Below are positions 36,810-45,640 of a stretch of 64,000 bases of DNA, piece by piece. Origin of the DNA: Sulfuricella denitrificans (GTDB lineage: Bacteria; Pseudomonadota; Gammaproteobacteria; Burkholderiales; Sulfuricellaceae). The stretch covers positions 1-64,000 of the forward strand of contig NSJJ01000002.1 in NCBI GenBank assembly GCA_002632355.1, given 5' to 3'. The position numbers were made by a program, and so were the translations under genes. Under the pieces are notes generated by a model that ran no database searches, had not been told where the DNA came from, and saw only the letters and a list, made by a program, of their open reading frames with translations. The first letter of the stretch is position 1. The number at the start of each line of letters is the position of its first letter.

Positions 36810-37469
36810 CTAGGTCACGACCAGCCCCTTTTCTATCGCATAGGCGGTCAGCGTGGATGCATTGTGCAGATCGAGCTTTTTCATCAGGTTGGAGCGGTGC
36901 TTCTCTACCGTTTTGACGCTCAGGCAGAAGTAGTCGGCGATGAATTTATTGGGGTGCCCTTCGGCCACCAGTTTCAGCACCTCGCGTTCGCGGTGGGTGA
37001 GCGAATCCCAGGCGCTTGAGGTGTTTGCCGAAGCGTTGCTGGTGCCAAGATAGCCGTTGATGACCTTGTCGGAGATATCGGGGGAAAGATAGGTCTTGCC
37101 GTTCAGCACACTGCGGATGGCCACGCGCAATTCGTCGTGGGTGGCATCCTTGAGGATATAGCCGTCGGCCCCGGCTCGCAGGCTTTCGTGGATATATTCA
37201 TCGGTCTTGTGAATGGTGAGCACCAGCACGCGGGTATCCGGGTAACGCCGCTTGATATCGCGTATGGCCTCGATGCCGTTCATTCCCGGCATGGAAAGAT
37301 CCATCAGCACGAGATTCGGCGCCAGCGTACCGATGGCCTGAACCGCATCACGACCATTGTCCGCCTCTCCCACGATCTCGATATCCGGGTCCTGGGTCAG
37401 CAGTGCCTTCAAGCCGGCCCGGAGCAAGGTATGATCTTCAACGATCAGAATGCGCTGTTTTTTTAGCAT
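36810..37469 (-). CDS. NarL/FixJ-family response regulator
   Basis: A 219-aa regulator. The receiver has the acidic pair in LIVEDHTLL, phospho-acceptor Asp in LVLMDLSMPGMNG, and Lys in YILKDA. The C-terminal LuxR-type helix-turn-helix spans LTHREREVLKLVAEG to LSVKTVEKHRSNLMKKL. It lies tail to tail with the sensor gene at 35466-36809; the stop codons are directly adjacent. It may pair with that sensor or with another kinase. A GGGAG site precedes the ATG at 37469. Confidence 0.93.
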   Translation of the reverse strand: MLKKQRILIVEDHTLLRAGLKALLTQDPDIEIVGEADNGRDAVQAIGTLAPNLVLMDLSMPGMNGIEAIRDIKRRYPDTRVLVLTIHKTDEYIHESLRAGADGYILKDATHDELRVAIRSVLNGKTYLSPDISDKVINGYLGTSNASANTSSAWDSLTHREREVLKLVAEGHPNKFIADYFCLSVKTVEKHRSNLMKKLDLHNASTLTAYAIEKGLVVT

Positions 37470-37512
37470 GGTTGACTCCCGTCTTGCCTTAAATAATCGC
37501 TGACAGCCTGTT

Positions 37513-38208
37513 TCACGGCTTTTTCAAAAATCCGCCGGAAACCTGCCCCTGGTCATACATGAACACCCATTCCGAATACTTTTTCCGTCCCTCGAACTTC
37601 GCTTCCGCCAGGCTGAAGCCAGCCTTCTTCAGCGGCGCTTCTTCCGACAGGCTGTGCACTCCGTATATCTCACCGTTCGGCCCCCTGATCAAGCCCCAAA
37701 CCGTGCCGCCGGTCATCGGGTCGGCGTAAATCTTCCGCAGATAGCGTTGCACGCCGGGAGCGCGCGGGTCTCTCAGCAAATCTTCCAGATTCATCGGATA
37801 ACGTCTGGCGTTGCCCGGCGTATGCAGATTATACAAATTGAAGGCGCGCCGGAACTGGTCGCCGATAAAAAGCAGTTCCTGTTCCTTCTCGCGCTTCAGC
37901 ACCGTGTGCCAGACTTCTCCTGTAGCCGCGAGCGCAACGCCCATGGCGGCAACGACAGCCAGCAGCACGAGATAGGTGAAACCGCGCTCGCGGCAAAACA
38001 CGACAAAAGCCGGTTGCTGGCGATTCTCCCCTGAAGCGGGGTAAGCAGGCAATCCGTGCAGCGGATGCTCGTACAAGGGGGGAATGAGATGGGTTGCGGT
38101 TTTGCCATGGGCATTAACCCCCCAGGCCCCGCTTGTCAGGGGGGGGTGCTGGATTGAGCTGCCGACCGGATGGGAGCAGCCCCTTTCAGTATGTCCGGTT
38201 TCTATCAT
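37513..38208 (-). CDS. Pseudopilin-like protein whose reading frame runs through a dispersed repeat
   Basis: A frame of 231 aa from the ATG at 38208, which overlaps the previous stop as TGATG. A prepilin-type segment (RERGFTYLVLLAVVAAMG) begins only at about residue 74, far beyond a normal leader of 6-30 residues. The following part (VLKREKEQELLFIGDQFRRA) is typical of pseudopilins. Residues of about 44-61 are encoded by repeat sequence (38026-38080). A GTG at 38001 would give a short leader (MFCRERGFTYL) but has no good ribosome site. Either the start is at 38001 or the repeat lengthened the leader. Confidence 0.75.
   Translation of the reverse strand: MIETGHTERGCSHPVGSSIQHPPLTSGAWGVNAHGKTATHLIPPLYEHPLHGLPAYPASGENRQQPAFVVFCRERGFTYLVLLAVVAAMGVALAATGEVWHTVLKREKEQELLFIGDQFRRAFNLYNLHTPGNARRYPMNLEDLLRDPRAPGVQRYLRKIYADPMTGGTVWGLIRGPNGEIYGVHSLSEEAPLKKAGFSLAEAKFEGRKKYSEWVFMYDQGQVSGGFLKKP
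38026..38080 (-). repeat. Dispersed repeat copy inside the pseudopilin 5' region
   Basis: Read on the minus strand, this 55-bp stretch matches 57762-57816 with about six differences. The inner ATCCG...CGGAT hairpin and the CCCCTT and GGGGAG ends are kept. A further C/G-run hairpin lies nearby at about 38120-38150. Similarity to intergenic copies elsewhere suggests that this was non-coding sequence. Confidence 0.75.
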
Positions 38209-38591
38209 CACCAGTCCTTGTATTCCGTGCCGTCGCGCGCTTTTCCCACTGCGCCGCTTCTGAGGTCGAACACCCCGCCTTTTTCTGCAGCATCAGGGGC
38301 CACGACGATCCATGTCGCACTGCTGTCGGTAATGGGGTCCTGCGGCAGGTTGCGCAGATATTTCTTGCTCACCAGTTGATCCAGCGTTTCGGGATAGATG
38401 CCGTTGTCTCCATAATACTTGTCCAGCGCCTGCCGGGTCAGGGCAAGATTCTCGCGCAGCACGGCTTCTTTTGATTTGTCCACGCTGCTGTAGTAGCGCG
38501 GCAGGGCAATACTCAGCAAGAGCGCGATCACGGCCATGACGACCAGCAGTTCGATCAGGGTAAATCCGGATTTCACGCGCACTTGATTCAT
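38208..38591 (-). CDS. Type II secretion-like pseudopilin (GspG-like)
   Basis: A 127-aa pseudopilin. The leader MNQVRVKSG is followed by a canonical N-methylation segment, FTLIELLVVMAVIALLLSIA, with Glu at the fifth mature position. The C-terminal part (NGIYPETLDQLV, YLRNLPQDPITDS) matches the GspG calcium-loop region. It starts 17 nt after the previous pseudopilin and its stop overlaps the next gene. Expected processing by a prepilin peptidase, which is not in the window. Confidence 0.92.
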   Translation of the reverse strand: MNQVRVKSGFTLIELLVVMAVIALLLSIALPRYYSSVDKSKEAVLRENLALTRQALDKYYGDNGIYPETLDQLVSKKYLRNLPQDPITDSSATWIVVAPDAAEKGGVFDLRSGAVGKARDGTEYKDW

Positions 38592-38607
38592 GGTCTGTCC
38601 GTTTTTC

Positions 38608-39078
38608 TCACCAGTTCCTGTAGCGGATTCCGTTCAGCCCCGTGCCGGGGGAGAGCGAGTACACATCGAAGACATCCTCGCCCTCCTCAGGGGAATCCGG
38701 ACTGCTCGCATAACTGCGCTTGCCCCAGGTTTCATCGTCGGACTTGCCCGCATCGTTGAGCATCGGTTCGCGCGGAATGCGCCGCAGGAAGTAGATGCGA
38801 CGCTTCTTGTCCGGGCTGCTGGCATCCGGCACCCCGTCCACCAGCACTTTCAGCGAGGGCGGATAGCCGGATTGCGCAAGGCTGTGGGTGACGCGCCCCT
38901 CGTCCACTGCCTGCCTGTAAGCATCCAGCGCACTGCGTATCTGCCGCAAAGCCAGCCGCAATTCCTGCTCCTTGCTGCGCTGCACCGCCACCTCTGCCAT
39001 CGGCAATACCACGCTGGCCAGCAGGCTGACGATGGCCACGGTGACGACCAGTTCGACAAGGGTGAAGCCGCGGCTCAC
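38608..39078 (-). CDS. Type II secretion-like pseudopilin
   Basis: A 156-aa pseudopilin with a very short leader: GTG start, then SRG, then FTLVELVVTVAIVSLLASVV with Glu5. The GTG overlaps the secretin stop as GTGA, so translation is coupled. The body has a QELRLALRQIRSALDAYRQA helix and YPPSLKVLVDGVPD and FLRRIPREP segments like those of GspG/GspH-type proteins. It ends in a DLNG-type C-terminal region (GTGLNGIRYRNW). Confidence 0.92.
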   Translation of the reverse strand: MSRGFTLVELVVTVAIVSLLASVVLPMAEVAVQRSKEQELRLALRQIRSALDAYRQAVDEGRVTHSLAQSGYPPSLKVLVDGVPDASSPDKKRRIYFLRRIPREPMLNDAGKSDDETWGKRSYASSPDSPEEGEDVFDVYSLSPGTGLNGIRYRNW

Positions 39079-41390
39079 TGCACCACCGCCAGCGTATGCG
39101 GCTCAGGCGCGGCAAATGCCAGCGCCTCGCCACCGGTGCCGGATGAAACGATGCGACTCACCGTAATCTGCGACTGCGGCGCTGCCGCCGTCACTTCGAA
39201 TACCAGCGTGACCACGCTGCCGCCCGTGCTCGCGCCATCGCTCCCCGTGCCGGACAGATCGACCAGCACCTGCCCGCCGGCCTGATCGATGGTTTTGTTC
39301 AGCGTGGATGGCATATTGCTCTGCTTCATGAAACTGCCTTCGGCCACATCGACCGCCTTGAGCACCGACGGGTCGAAACCGACGAGAAAACCGATGTTGT
39401 CGACCTCCTGTGACGACTGGGCGCTGAGCGTCAGGCTGATCCTGTCACCCACTTTCGCCTGATTGGGGCCTTGCCATGAAAGCGCCAGCGGCGGCGTCTG
39501 AACCGCTTTTGCAGGGGCGGACGAACGCGGCGCAGCGGGCGGGGTGCGCCCCGCAGCGGCGGCTGTTCCTGAACTATTGAGCGCTACCGTGCCCAGCGGA
39601 CGCAACAGCAGGGGATTGCTGCGCAGGCTGGCCTCGGTGCCCGCCCAGAATTCCACTTCACGGGCATCGGGGAGGCGGCTGGTGCCGACGATGCGCGGCG
39701 TGATGGAAAGCACGATTTCGGTCTTCTTGGTGTCGTCCTTGTGGCTGGCAAAGAGGCGGCCGAGCATCGGCATCTGGCCCAGGCCCGGCACCTTGCTGGC
39801 GATCTTGCGGTCTTCATCATTGATCAGGCCCGCCAGAATCTGCGTTTCGCCGTCTTTCAGGCGCAGTACGGTGCTGGCGTTGCGCGTGCCGATTTCATAG
39901 GCCAGCGTGCCGGATTGCACATTGGGCACTTCCTTGATGATGGAGCTGACATCCAGCGCCACCTTGATCGAGACTTCGCTGTCGAGATGAATATCGGGCT
40001 CGACTTCCAGCTTGAGGCCGACATCCAGGTACTGCACACTGCCGGTAATGACCGGGGTGCCGGTCGAAACCGGCGTGATCGCATTGGTAATCACCGGCAC
40101 CCTGCTGCCGATCATGATTTTTGCCTTCTCGCGGTTACGCACCCGGATGCGCGGGCTGGCGAGGACGTTGGTATCGCCGTCCTCCAGCTTGAGATTCAGG
40201 GTGGTGGAAAACACCGGGCTGATGGCGAAATCCTGCCAGTAGAATTTTCTCAGCTGGGCAATCGTGGGGCCTGCCGCGCCTTCGCTGCCTTTCAGGCCGG
40301 TGAAGGTGAACTGATTGGGGAATTTGAGCCCGAGCTCGCTCAGGCGCGAAGAGCTGACTTCCATCACTTCCACTTCCAGCATGACTTCCGGCTCGGCGAT
40401 GTCCTGGTCGGCAATCATTTTCTCCACCAGGCGAATTGCATCGTTGGTATCCCGGATCACGATGGAATTGGTCTTTTCGTGAATGAAAATGTCCTTGGTT
40501 TTCAGCAGCGTCTTGATCATCACCAGCATCTGCTTGGGATCGGCATTGGTGAGATGAAAACTCCTGATCTTGAGATCCTGGTAATCCTTGAGTTTGGCCG
40601 CGGTATTGGGGTAGATGAACAGGGTGTTGTCGCTGATAATTTTTTTCTCCAGCTGGCTCTGCAACAGGATCAGGTCGATGGCATCTTCCACCGAAACATC
40701 CTTGACGAAAATCGAGGTCTTGATATCGGGCTTCACATCCTTGTCGAGAATGACGTTGATGCCGCTGGTGCGCGACAGCGCCTCGAATACCATTTTAAGA
40801 TTGGCATCGCGGAACTGCAGGGTCACCGGCTTCTTGAACTTGCCCTTGAGGACCGGCTCGGCCACGAGCATCCTTGCCGCCTGCTCGTCGATCTGGCGCA
40901 GCAGCAGCGACGCCTTGCCATGCCTGGGGTTTTCCAGAAAAACCGGCTTGAGGGACGCCCGCGCGGCATCGAAATCCCCTTTCTTGAACAGGCGTTCAGC
41001 CTCGGCGACCAGGGTCGCGTGACGCCTTTCCATGACCAGCGACTCCAGACCTTCACGCGCGTTGGTGCTGGCGGGGTTGATCGCGAGGATACGCTCGTAA
41101 ATCGCCTGCGCCACATCCGGATGATCGGTCGCACGCGCGCTGTTTGCGCTGGAAAGCAAACGATTGACGACCTGATCGCGGTTGCGCACCAGTGCGGCGC
41201 GATAGGACAGATTGTCGGGTTCGGCCTTGCTCGCCTCGCCCAGCTTTGCCAGACCTTCCTCGATGCGCCCTTCTTCCAGCAAGGCCTGTCCCTCGCGCTG
41301 CAGTCGTTGTCCGGCGCATCCCGCGAGCAAGGCCGTGGCCAGCAGGAGCAGCGCCAGCTTGTGCCGGCACGTAAAATTCAGTCTGAGCAT
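39075..41390 (-). CDS. Secretin (GspD/PilQ-like lipoprotein) with C-terminal cohesin-like domain
   Basis: A 771-aa outer-membrane secretin. The ATG at 41390 is preceded by AGGGAG. The lipobox is LLAGC. About 150 residues of TPR-like helices follow, then N-domains (VTLQFRDANLKMVFEALSRT, IDLILLQSQL) and the secretin pore (VPVITNAITPV; VPGLGQMPMLGRLF). The C-terminal 130 residues after a proline/alanine linker form a cohesin-like fold (VGDRISLTLSAQSSQEVDNI, GFDPSVLKAVDV), unusual for classical GspD. It forms one unit with the PilM/N/O/P-like genes upstream. Confidence 0.94.
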   Translation of the reverse strand: MLRLNFTCRHKLALLLLATALLAGCAGQRLQREGQALLEEGRIEEGLAKLGEASKAEPDNLSYRAALVRNRDQVVNRLLSSANSARATDHPDVAQAIYERILAINPASTNAREGLESLVMERRHATLVAEAERLFKKGDFDAARASLKPVFLENPRHGKASLLLRQIDEQAARMLVAEPVLKGKFKKPVTLQFRDANLKMVFEALSRTSGINVILDKDVKPDIKTSIFVKDVSVEDAIDLILLQSQLEKKIISDNTLFIYPNTAAKLKDYQDLKIRSFHLTNADPKQMLVMIKTLLKTKDIFIHEKTNSIVIRDTNDAIRLVEKMIADQDIAEPEVMLEVEVMEVSSSRLSELGLKFPNQFTFTGLKGSEGAAGPTIAQLRKFYWQDFAISPVFSTTLNLKLEDGDTNVLASPRIRVRNREKAKIMIGSRVPVITNAITPVSTGTPVITGSVQYLDVGLKLEVEPDIHLDSEVSIKVALDVSSIIKEVPNVQSGTLAYEIGTRNASTVLRLKDGETQILAGLINDEDRKIASKVPGLGQMPMLGRLFASHKDDTKKTEIVLSITPRIVGTSRLPDAREVEFWAGTEASLRSNPLLLRPLGTVALNSSGTAAAAGRTPPAAPRSSAPAKAVQTPPLALSWQGPNQAKVGDRISLTLSAQSSQEVDNIGFLVGFDPSVLKAVDVAEGSFMKQSNMPSTLNKTIDQAGGQVLVDLSGTGSDGASTGGSVVTLVFEVTAAAPQSQITVSRIVSSGTGGEALAFAAPEPHTLAVVQ

Positions 41391-41415
41391 AGTGTGATCT
41401 CCCTTGTCCATCTGG

Positions 41416-41946
41416 TCATGATGCGGCACCGGTACTGAGGGTTTGCCTGATATTCAGCGGCAGATAGGTCAGCTCCACCATGCCTGCCGAGACGCGTTCC
41501 ACGCGGTAGGTGTTTTCGATCACATCACCTTCGCTCACGGTATAAACCCGGTCGCCCTTGACCAGCATGATGACCAGCGCGGCATCCTGGTAACGGCCGA
41601 GATAGCTGAATGGCAGCGGCGGCGCAGTCGGCTTCGGCGGCGGCGCGGGTTTGGCCGGGGGGGGCGGCGGAGGCGGAACATACCAGGAAGTGGCGCTGAA
41701 CACATTGCTGCTTCCGGATTCTCCCTCCTGTTGCTGCAGCTGCGGCCGGTTCATGCGTTCCAGCTCGACGTGGAGGGCATCGGGCGCTGGCTGGGGCCTT
41801 TCCGCCGCTCTGGCATGTAGCGGCGCCCCGACGCGCTTCGTCTGGGCCGTGCCGCCGTCGTCAGAGATTGCGGTAAACACGATCACGCCGACGGAGGCGA
41901 AGAAGAACGCCCGCTTTCCCCAGCGCAGCCATGGCCGGGCACTCAT
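41416..41946 (-). CDS. PilP/GspC-like inner-membrane protein with polyproline linker
   Basis: A 176-aa protein. One membrane helix lies near residues 12-28, followed by a disordered region with a PPPPPPPAKPAPPPKP tract (about 90-107) and a small C-terminal beta domain (FSYLGRYQDAALVIMLVKGD, VYTVSEGDVIENTYRVERV) like the PilP/GspC homology region that contacts the secretin. The start overlaps the previous stop as ATGA. Some databases name such proteins 'secretion system X translation initiation factor', a misleading name; structure and place fit a secretin connector. Confidence 0.85.
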   Translation of the reverse strand: MSARPWLRWGKRAFFFASVGVIVFTAISDDGGTAQTKRVGAPLHARAAERPQPAPDALHVELERMNRPQLQQQEGESGSSNVFSATSWYVPPPPPPPAKPAPPPKPTAPPLPFSYLGRYQDAALVIMLVKGDRVYTVSEGDVIENTYRVERVSAGMVELTYLPLNIRQTLSTGAAS

Positions 41947-42581
41947 GATTCATGCTCCAGAAAGAGCACCAGCCTGATTCTGGCTTCCACATTCGGGCTG
42001 GCCACCTTCTGGCGCTCGAACTGCACCTGTTTCAGCGCAACAGCGGGAATCTCCGCCGGGAGCGCCGCAAGCAGGCTGCGAATCTGCGGGTACTGGCCAT
42101 TCAGCGGCAGCGTGATCTGATAGCTCACCAGCCTGCCAACCTTGTCGCGGGTGGCCTTGTATTCACCTTCATTCAGGCTGATGCCATGGCTTTCCGCCAC
42201 TGATCCCAGTTTTTCCAGCCACTCCGGATAACTGTTCTCTTGCGGGAAGATGCGGTAGAACGCTTCCAGCTGCGCGGCCGGGGTGTGCGCCTTGCTGTCC
42301 GACGCCGTGCCGGACAGCTTCAGTTGCTGCGCGGCAGCGACGCTGTGCCGCGCCAGCGTCAGCCGTTCCTGAGCCGGCCGGATGGCGGAAAAATAGAATG
42401 CCGGGCAAATCGCCAGTACGCCCACAGCCAGCATGCCGGGCCAGCCCATGAGTGCGGCCCGGCGGCGCAATGCCCAGCGTATCCGGGCGGCCAGCGGCAA
42501 CGCAGGCGCAGGCGAAGCCACGGGCCGCGTGAGCATGCGCCGGAAAGCCGCCTGCAGGCGCGTGAACAGGGCGATCTTCAT
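41943..42581 (-). CDS. PilO/GspM-like assembly protein
   Basis: A 212-aa protein with one membrane segment near residues 47-68 (GMLAVGVLAICPAFYFSAI) and a ferredoxin-like periplasmic domain: AQLEAFYRIFPQEN, LVSYQITLPLNGQYPQIRSLL, then a final RIRLVLFLE strand. This is the PilO/GspM pattern, a partner of PilN in the inner-membrane platform. Start and stop overlap both neighbours by 4 nt (ATGA), which fixes the start at 42581. Confidence 0.85.
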   Translation of the reverse strand: MKIALFTRLQAAFRRMLTRPVASPAPALPLAARIRWALRRRAALMGWPGMLAVGVLAICPAFYFSAIRPAQERLTLARHSVAAAQQLKLSGTASDSKAHTPAAQLEAFYRIFPQENSYPEWLEKLGSVAESHGISLNEGEYKATRDKVGRLVSYQITLPLNGQYPQIRSLLAALPAEIPAVALKQVQFERQKVASPNVEARIRLVLFLEHES

Positions 42582-43111
42582 GGTTGGTCCAGCCAGTCGG
42601 CAAGCAAGGCAAAGCGCACTGGTTTGTCCGGGTCCTGCAACAGGATCTGGTGGTTTTGCAGATAGACGGCGCCGAATACATCGCGCTGCTTCAACTGTTT
42701 GATGTAATCCAGCAATGTCGCCATGTTTTTTGCCTCGCCGCTGATCTTGACGCTGTGTTTCTCCGTGTCCGGTTCCAGCGCCAGCAGGGCCACATCCTTG
42801 CCGCCAGACAGCTCCACCGCCCGGAACAGACGTTCCCAGGGCAGATTGAGCTGGCGCAGCACCTCGTTGGCGCGTTTCACCTCGAGCGCCAGGCTTTCGC
42901 TGCCGCGCCCACCGGAACCGGCTTCCAGTGCCGGCTGCCGGGAAGCGCGTTCAAGCTGCGCCGCCCTGGCCTCCCAGTCTTCCGCCTGGCTGTCCATATC
43001 GCGGTAATAGGCGCCGGTCGCACCCAGCACACCCAGCGCCAGTGCAAGCAGCGCCAGACCGCCCCATGGGAACGCCTTGCGCTGCTGATAATCGAGGCGC
43101 AGTCCGGGCAT
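42578..43111 (-). CDS. PilN-like assembly protein
   Basis: A 177-aa protein from the ATG at 43111, 5 nt after the PilM-like gene. A short cytoplasmic N-terminus (MPGLRLDYQQRKAFPWGG) is followed by a membrane helix near 18-40, a coiled-coil region (QAEDWEARAAQLERAS) and a PilN-type periplasmic domain (DVALLALEPDTEKHSVKISG). It probably binds the PilM-like protein inside and the PilO-like protein outside. An upstream in-frame start at 43204 would overlap the previous gene heavily and lacks a ribosome site. Confidence 0.85.
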   Translation of the reverse strand: MPGLRLDYQQRKAFPWGGLALLALALGVLGATGAYYRDMDSQAEDWEARAAQLERASRQPALEAGSGGRGSESLALEVKRANEVLRQLNLPWERLFRAVELSGGKDVALLALEPDTEKHSVKISGEAKNMATLLDYIKQLKQRDVFGAVYLQNHQILLQDPDKPVRFALLADWLDQP

Positions 43112-43116
43112 GTCGC

Positions 43117-43962
43117 TCACCCGCTCAGGGCCATGGCAAAGCGGCCCTCGTATGCCTGCACCAGTCCTGGCTGCACGAGCGGCTGAAGGTATTGCATCTG
43201 CCACCTTCCGCTGTCAGGAAACGCCATGTTCTCAAGTGTCGGCGCCCACACGAACACCCCTTCCGGCACGCTCTCCGATACCCCCATGCAGGACTCCCTT
43301 TCCAGCAGGTTCGGCAATTGCTCGCGCCAGTCTGCGCCGACGCGCATATTGCGCACGCTTGACCAGTGCCCATGCTGCAGCAGGGCAAGACACAGGCAAC
43401 CCGGTTCGTACAGCACGAACCATGCGCTCTGGTGCCGCAAGCGTGCACGGCAGTTGTTGTATGCCGCCATCAGGCCGGGCTGCAGCGACGTGAGCAACAC
43501 GCCGCAGGACGAGAACGCCGTGCGCAGCGCCTGCAGCAGCCTTGCATCGACTGCGCTGGCCAGTTGCGGCAGCCCTGCCGGGCCGGGACTGAGGCGCAAT
43601 TCCCAGTGTTCTGCGGCGGGGCCATAAGCCTGGCGGAAACAGTGCAGCGCGTAGGCCAGCTGTTCTGCATCGCTGCTCAGCGCATCGCTCCATGGCACCA
43701 TGAGATAACGCATGAAGTGACTGGAGAGCACCAGCGTGGCGGCATCCTTGCATTTCGCCATGCCGGAAAGTGCCGCCTCGAGCGTCCGGACCGCGCCTTC
43801 CCATGGCGCTTCGCCGCTGGCGGCGGGGTCGCAATGGATGAGTTCACTGGCGAGCACGCGGCGCACCAGGCCGCGGCGCGTGAATTCCCGGGCAACGCTG
43901 ACCAGCACCAGCTGGTCAGGAGACAGGACGGCACGCCATTCCTTACGCAACAAAAGTGACAC
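43117..43962 (-). CDS. PilM/GspL-like cytoplasmic actin-fold protein
   Basis: A 281-aa protein. I chose the GTG at 43962 because AGGAGA stands six bases upstream; the ATG at 43992 would extend the overlap with gspE to 50 nt. It lacks membrane segments and has features of the actin-like PilM/GspL N-domain (MRYLMVPWSDAL, LLTSLQPGLMAAYNNC). Its expected role is to connect the ATPase to PilN/PilO. Sequence identity to known PilM looks low. Confidence 0.75.
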   Translation of the reverse strand: MSLLLRKEWRAVLSPDQLVLVSVAREFTRRGLVRRVLASELIHCDPAASGEAPWEGAVRTLEAALSGMAKCKDAATLVLSSHFMRYLMVPWSDALSSDAEQLAYALHCFRQAYGPAAEHWELRLSPGPAGLPQLASAVDARLLQALRTAFSSCGVLLTSLQPGLMAAYNNCRARLRHQSAWFVLYEPGCLCLALLQHGHWSSVRNMRVGADWREQLPNLLERESCMGVSESVPEGVFVWAPTLENMAFPDSGRWQMQYLQPLVQPGLVQAYEGRFAMALSG

Positions 43963-45640
43963 GATTGATCTCCTGCAGACTGGTTTCGCCATGGATCACC
44001 ATCTCCACCGCGATCTCGCGCAGAAAGCGCGTGCCGTTGCGCCGCGCCGCATCGCGAATGAGGCGGATCGGCTCGCGGGCGATGATGAGCTCGCGAATCT
44101 GGTCGTTGAGAAAGAGGATTTCACCGATGGCCTTGCGGCCCTTGAAACCGGTGCCGCGACACTGGCCGCAGCCCTGCCCGGCACGAAAAACAATCCCGTT
44201 CGCCTCATGGATCTTGATGCCGGAATCGCCGAGCAGCTGTTCGTCGGGGTGAACCTGTACCGTGCAGTGAGGACAGTTCACGCGCACCAGCCGCTGCGCC
44301 ATGATGCCGTTGATCGCGGAGACGAAGCTGTAGGGATCGACGCCCATGTGCATGAAGCGGCCGATCACATCGAACACGTTATTGGCATGCACGGTGGTGA
44401 ATACCAGATGACCGGTCAGGGCGGACTGTACGGCGATCTGTGCGGTTTCCGTATCGCGGATCTCGCCCACCATGATCTTGTCCGGATCGTGGCGCAGGAT
44501 GGAACGCAGACCGCGCGCGAAGCTCAGCCCCTTCTTTTCGTTGACGGGGATCTGCAGCACGCCCGGCAACTGGTATTCGACCGGATCTTCGATGGTGATG
44601 ATCTTGTCCTGGCCATGATTGATTTCACTGATCGCCGCGTAGAGTGTCGTGGTCTTGCCGCTGCCGGTCGGTCCGGTCACCAGCACCATGCCATAGGGCG
44701 CGCTGGAGAGGCGGCGCAGCATGTCGATGGAATCGTCGTCGAAGCCGAGATAGCTGAGACGCAGGCCCTTGATCTGGTCGGTCAGGGTCTGCTTGTCGAG
44801 AATCCGCAGCACCGCGTCTTCGCCGAAAATGCTGGGCATGATGGAAACGCGGAAATCCACTTCGCGGCCGCGCACCGTCACCTTGAAGCGCCCGTCCTGC
44901 GGCACCCGTCGTTCGGCGATATCCAGCTCGGACATCACCTTGATGCGCGAAATCACCTGCTCCGCCAGTTCCAGCCCGGCCATCGATCCGATCGTGGTGA
45001 GCACCCCGTCGATGCGGTATTTGATGGCCAGCCCGGCCGGTCCGGTTTCCAGATGGATATCGCTGGCTGCGATTTTGAGCGCGTCGTAGACCGTCGAGTG
45101 CACCAGCTTGACCACGGGGCTGGTGTCTTCGCTGATGGTCCGGAACGAAAGGTCGTCGCCTCCGGCGCCGTCCGCTGCGGCCTTGCTATCCACCGGCAGC
45201 AGGCTGTCCATGGCGTGCAGGGTTTCCTCGTAGCGTGCCAGGTAGGCCGCGACGTCGGCGCGGTGGGCAAGCCCCCAGCCGAAGGTCTCGGCGATACGCT
45301 GTTCCGCCCAGCCCTGCATCCCGGCATCGAACGGATCGCTCATGACCAGGACCAGGGCCTCGTCTTCGTCACGCAGCACGATGCATTCATGCTCGACCGC
45401 CTCGGCGAAGGGCAGCACATCGAAGGCCGTGCGCATGCGGTTGAGGTTGTCCATCGCCAGCATGTCATAGTGGAGCGTGCCTGCCAGTGCCCGGACAAAG
45501 GATGCCGCATCCAGCCCGGAACTTTCTTCCAGCATTTCGACCACAGGACGCGCCGCGTGCTGTGCCGCAACGCGCGCCGCATGCACCTGCCGGGGCGTGA
45601 ACAGCATCTCGCCAGCCGGAATGGTTTCGGCGAGACTCAC
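43943..45640 (-). CDS. gspE: Type II secretion/type IV pilus assembly ATPase (GspE family)
   Basis: A 565-aa hexameric ATPase that drives pseudopilus assembly. After a diverged N-terminal domain of about 140 residues it has Walker A GPTGSGKTTTLYAA, an aspartate box, Walker B IMVGEIRDTETA and a His box (VFTTVHANN). A four-cysteine zinc motif (CPHC ... CGQC) is present. The GTG start at 45640 overlaps the gspF stop as GTGA. It is followed by the PilM-like gene. Confidence 0.96.
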   Translation of the reverse strand: MSLAETIPAGEMLFTPRQVHAARVAAQHAARPVVEMLEESSGLDAASFVRALAGTLHYDMLAMDNLNRMRTAFDVLPFAEAVEHECIVLRDEDEALVLVMSDPFDAGMQGWAEQRIAETFGWGLAHRADVAAYLARYEETLHAMDSLLPVDSKAAADGAGGDDLSFRTISEDTSPVVKLVHSTVYDALKIAASDIHLETGPAGLAIKYRIDGVLTTIGSMAGLELAEQVISRIKVMSELDIAERRVPQDGRFKVTVRGREVDFRVSIMPSIFGEDAVLRILDKQTLTDQIKGLRLSYLGFDDDSIDMLRRLSSAPYGMVLVTGPTGSGKTTTLYAAISEINHGQDKIITIEDPVEYQLPGVLQIPVNEKKGLSFARGLRSILRHDPDKIMVGEIRDTETAQIAVQSALTGHLVFTTVHANNVFDVIGRFMHMGVDPYSFVSAINGIMAQRLVRVNCPHCTVQVHPDEQLLGDSGIKIHEANGIVFRAGQGCGQCRGTGFKGRKAIGEILFLNDQIRELIIAREPIRLIRDAARRNGTRFLREIAVEMVIHGETSLQEINRVTFVA

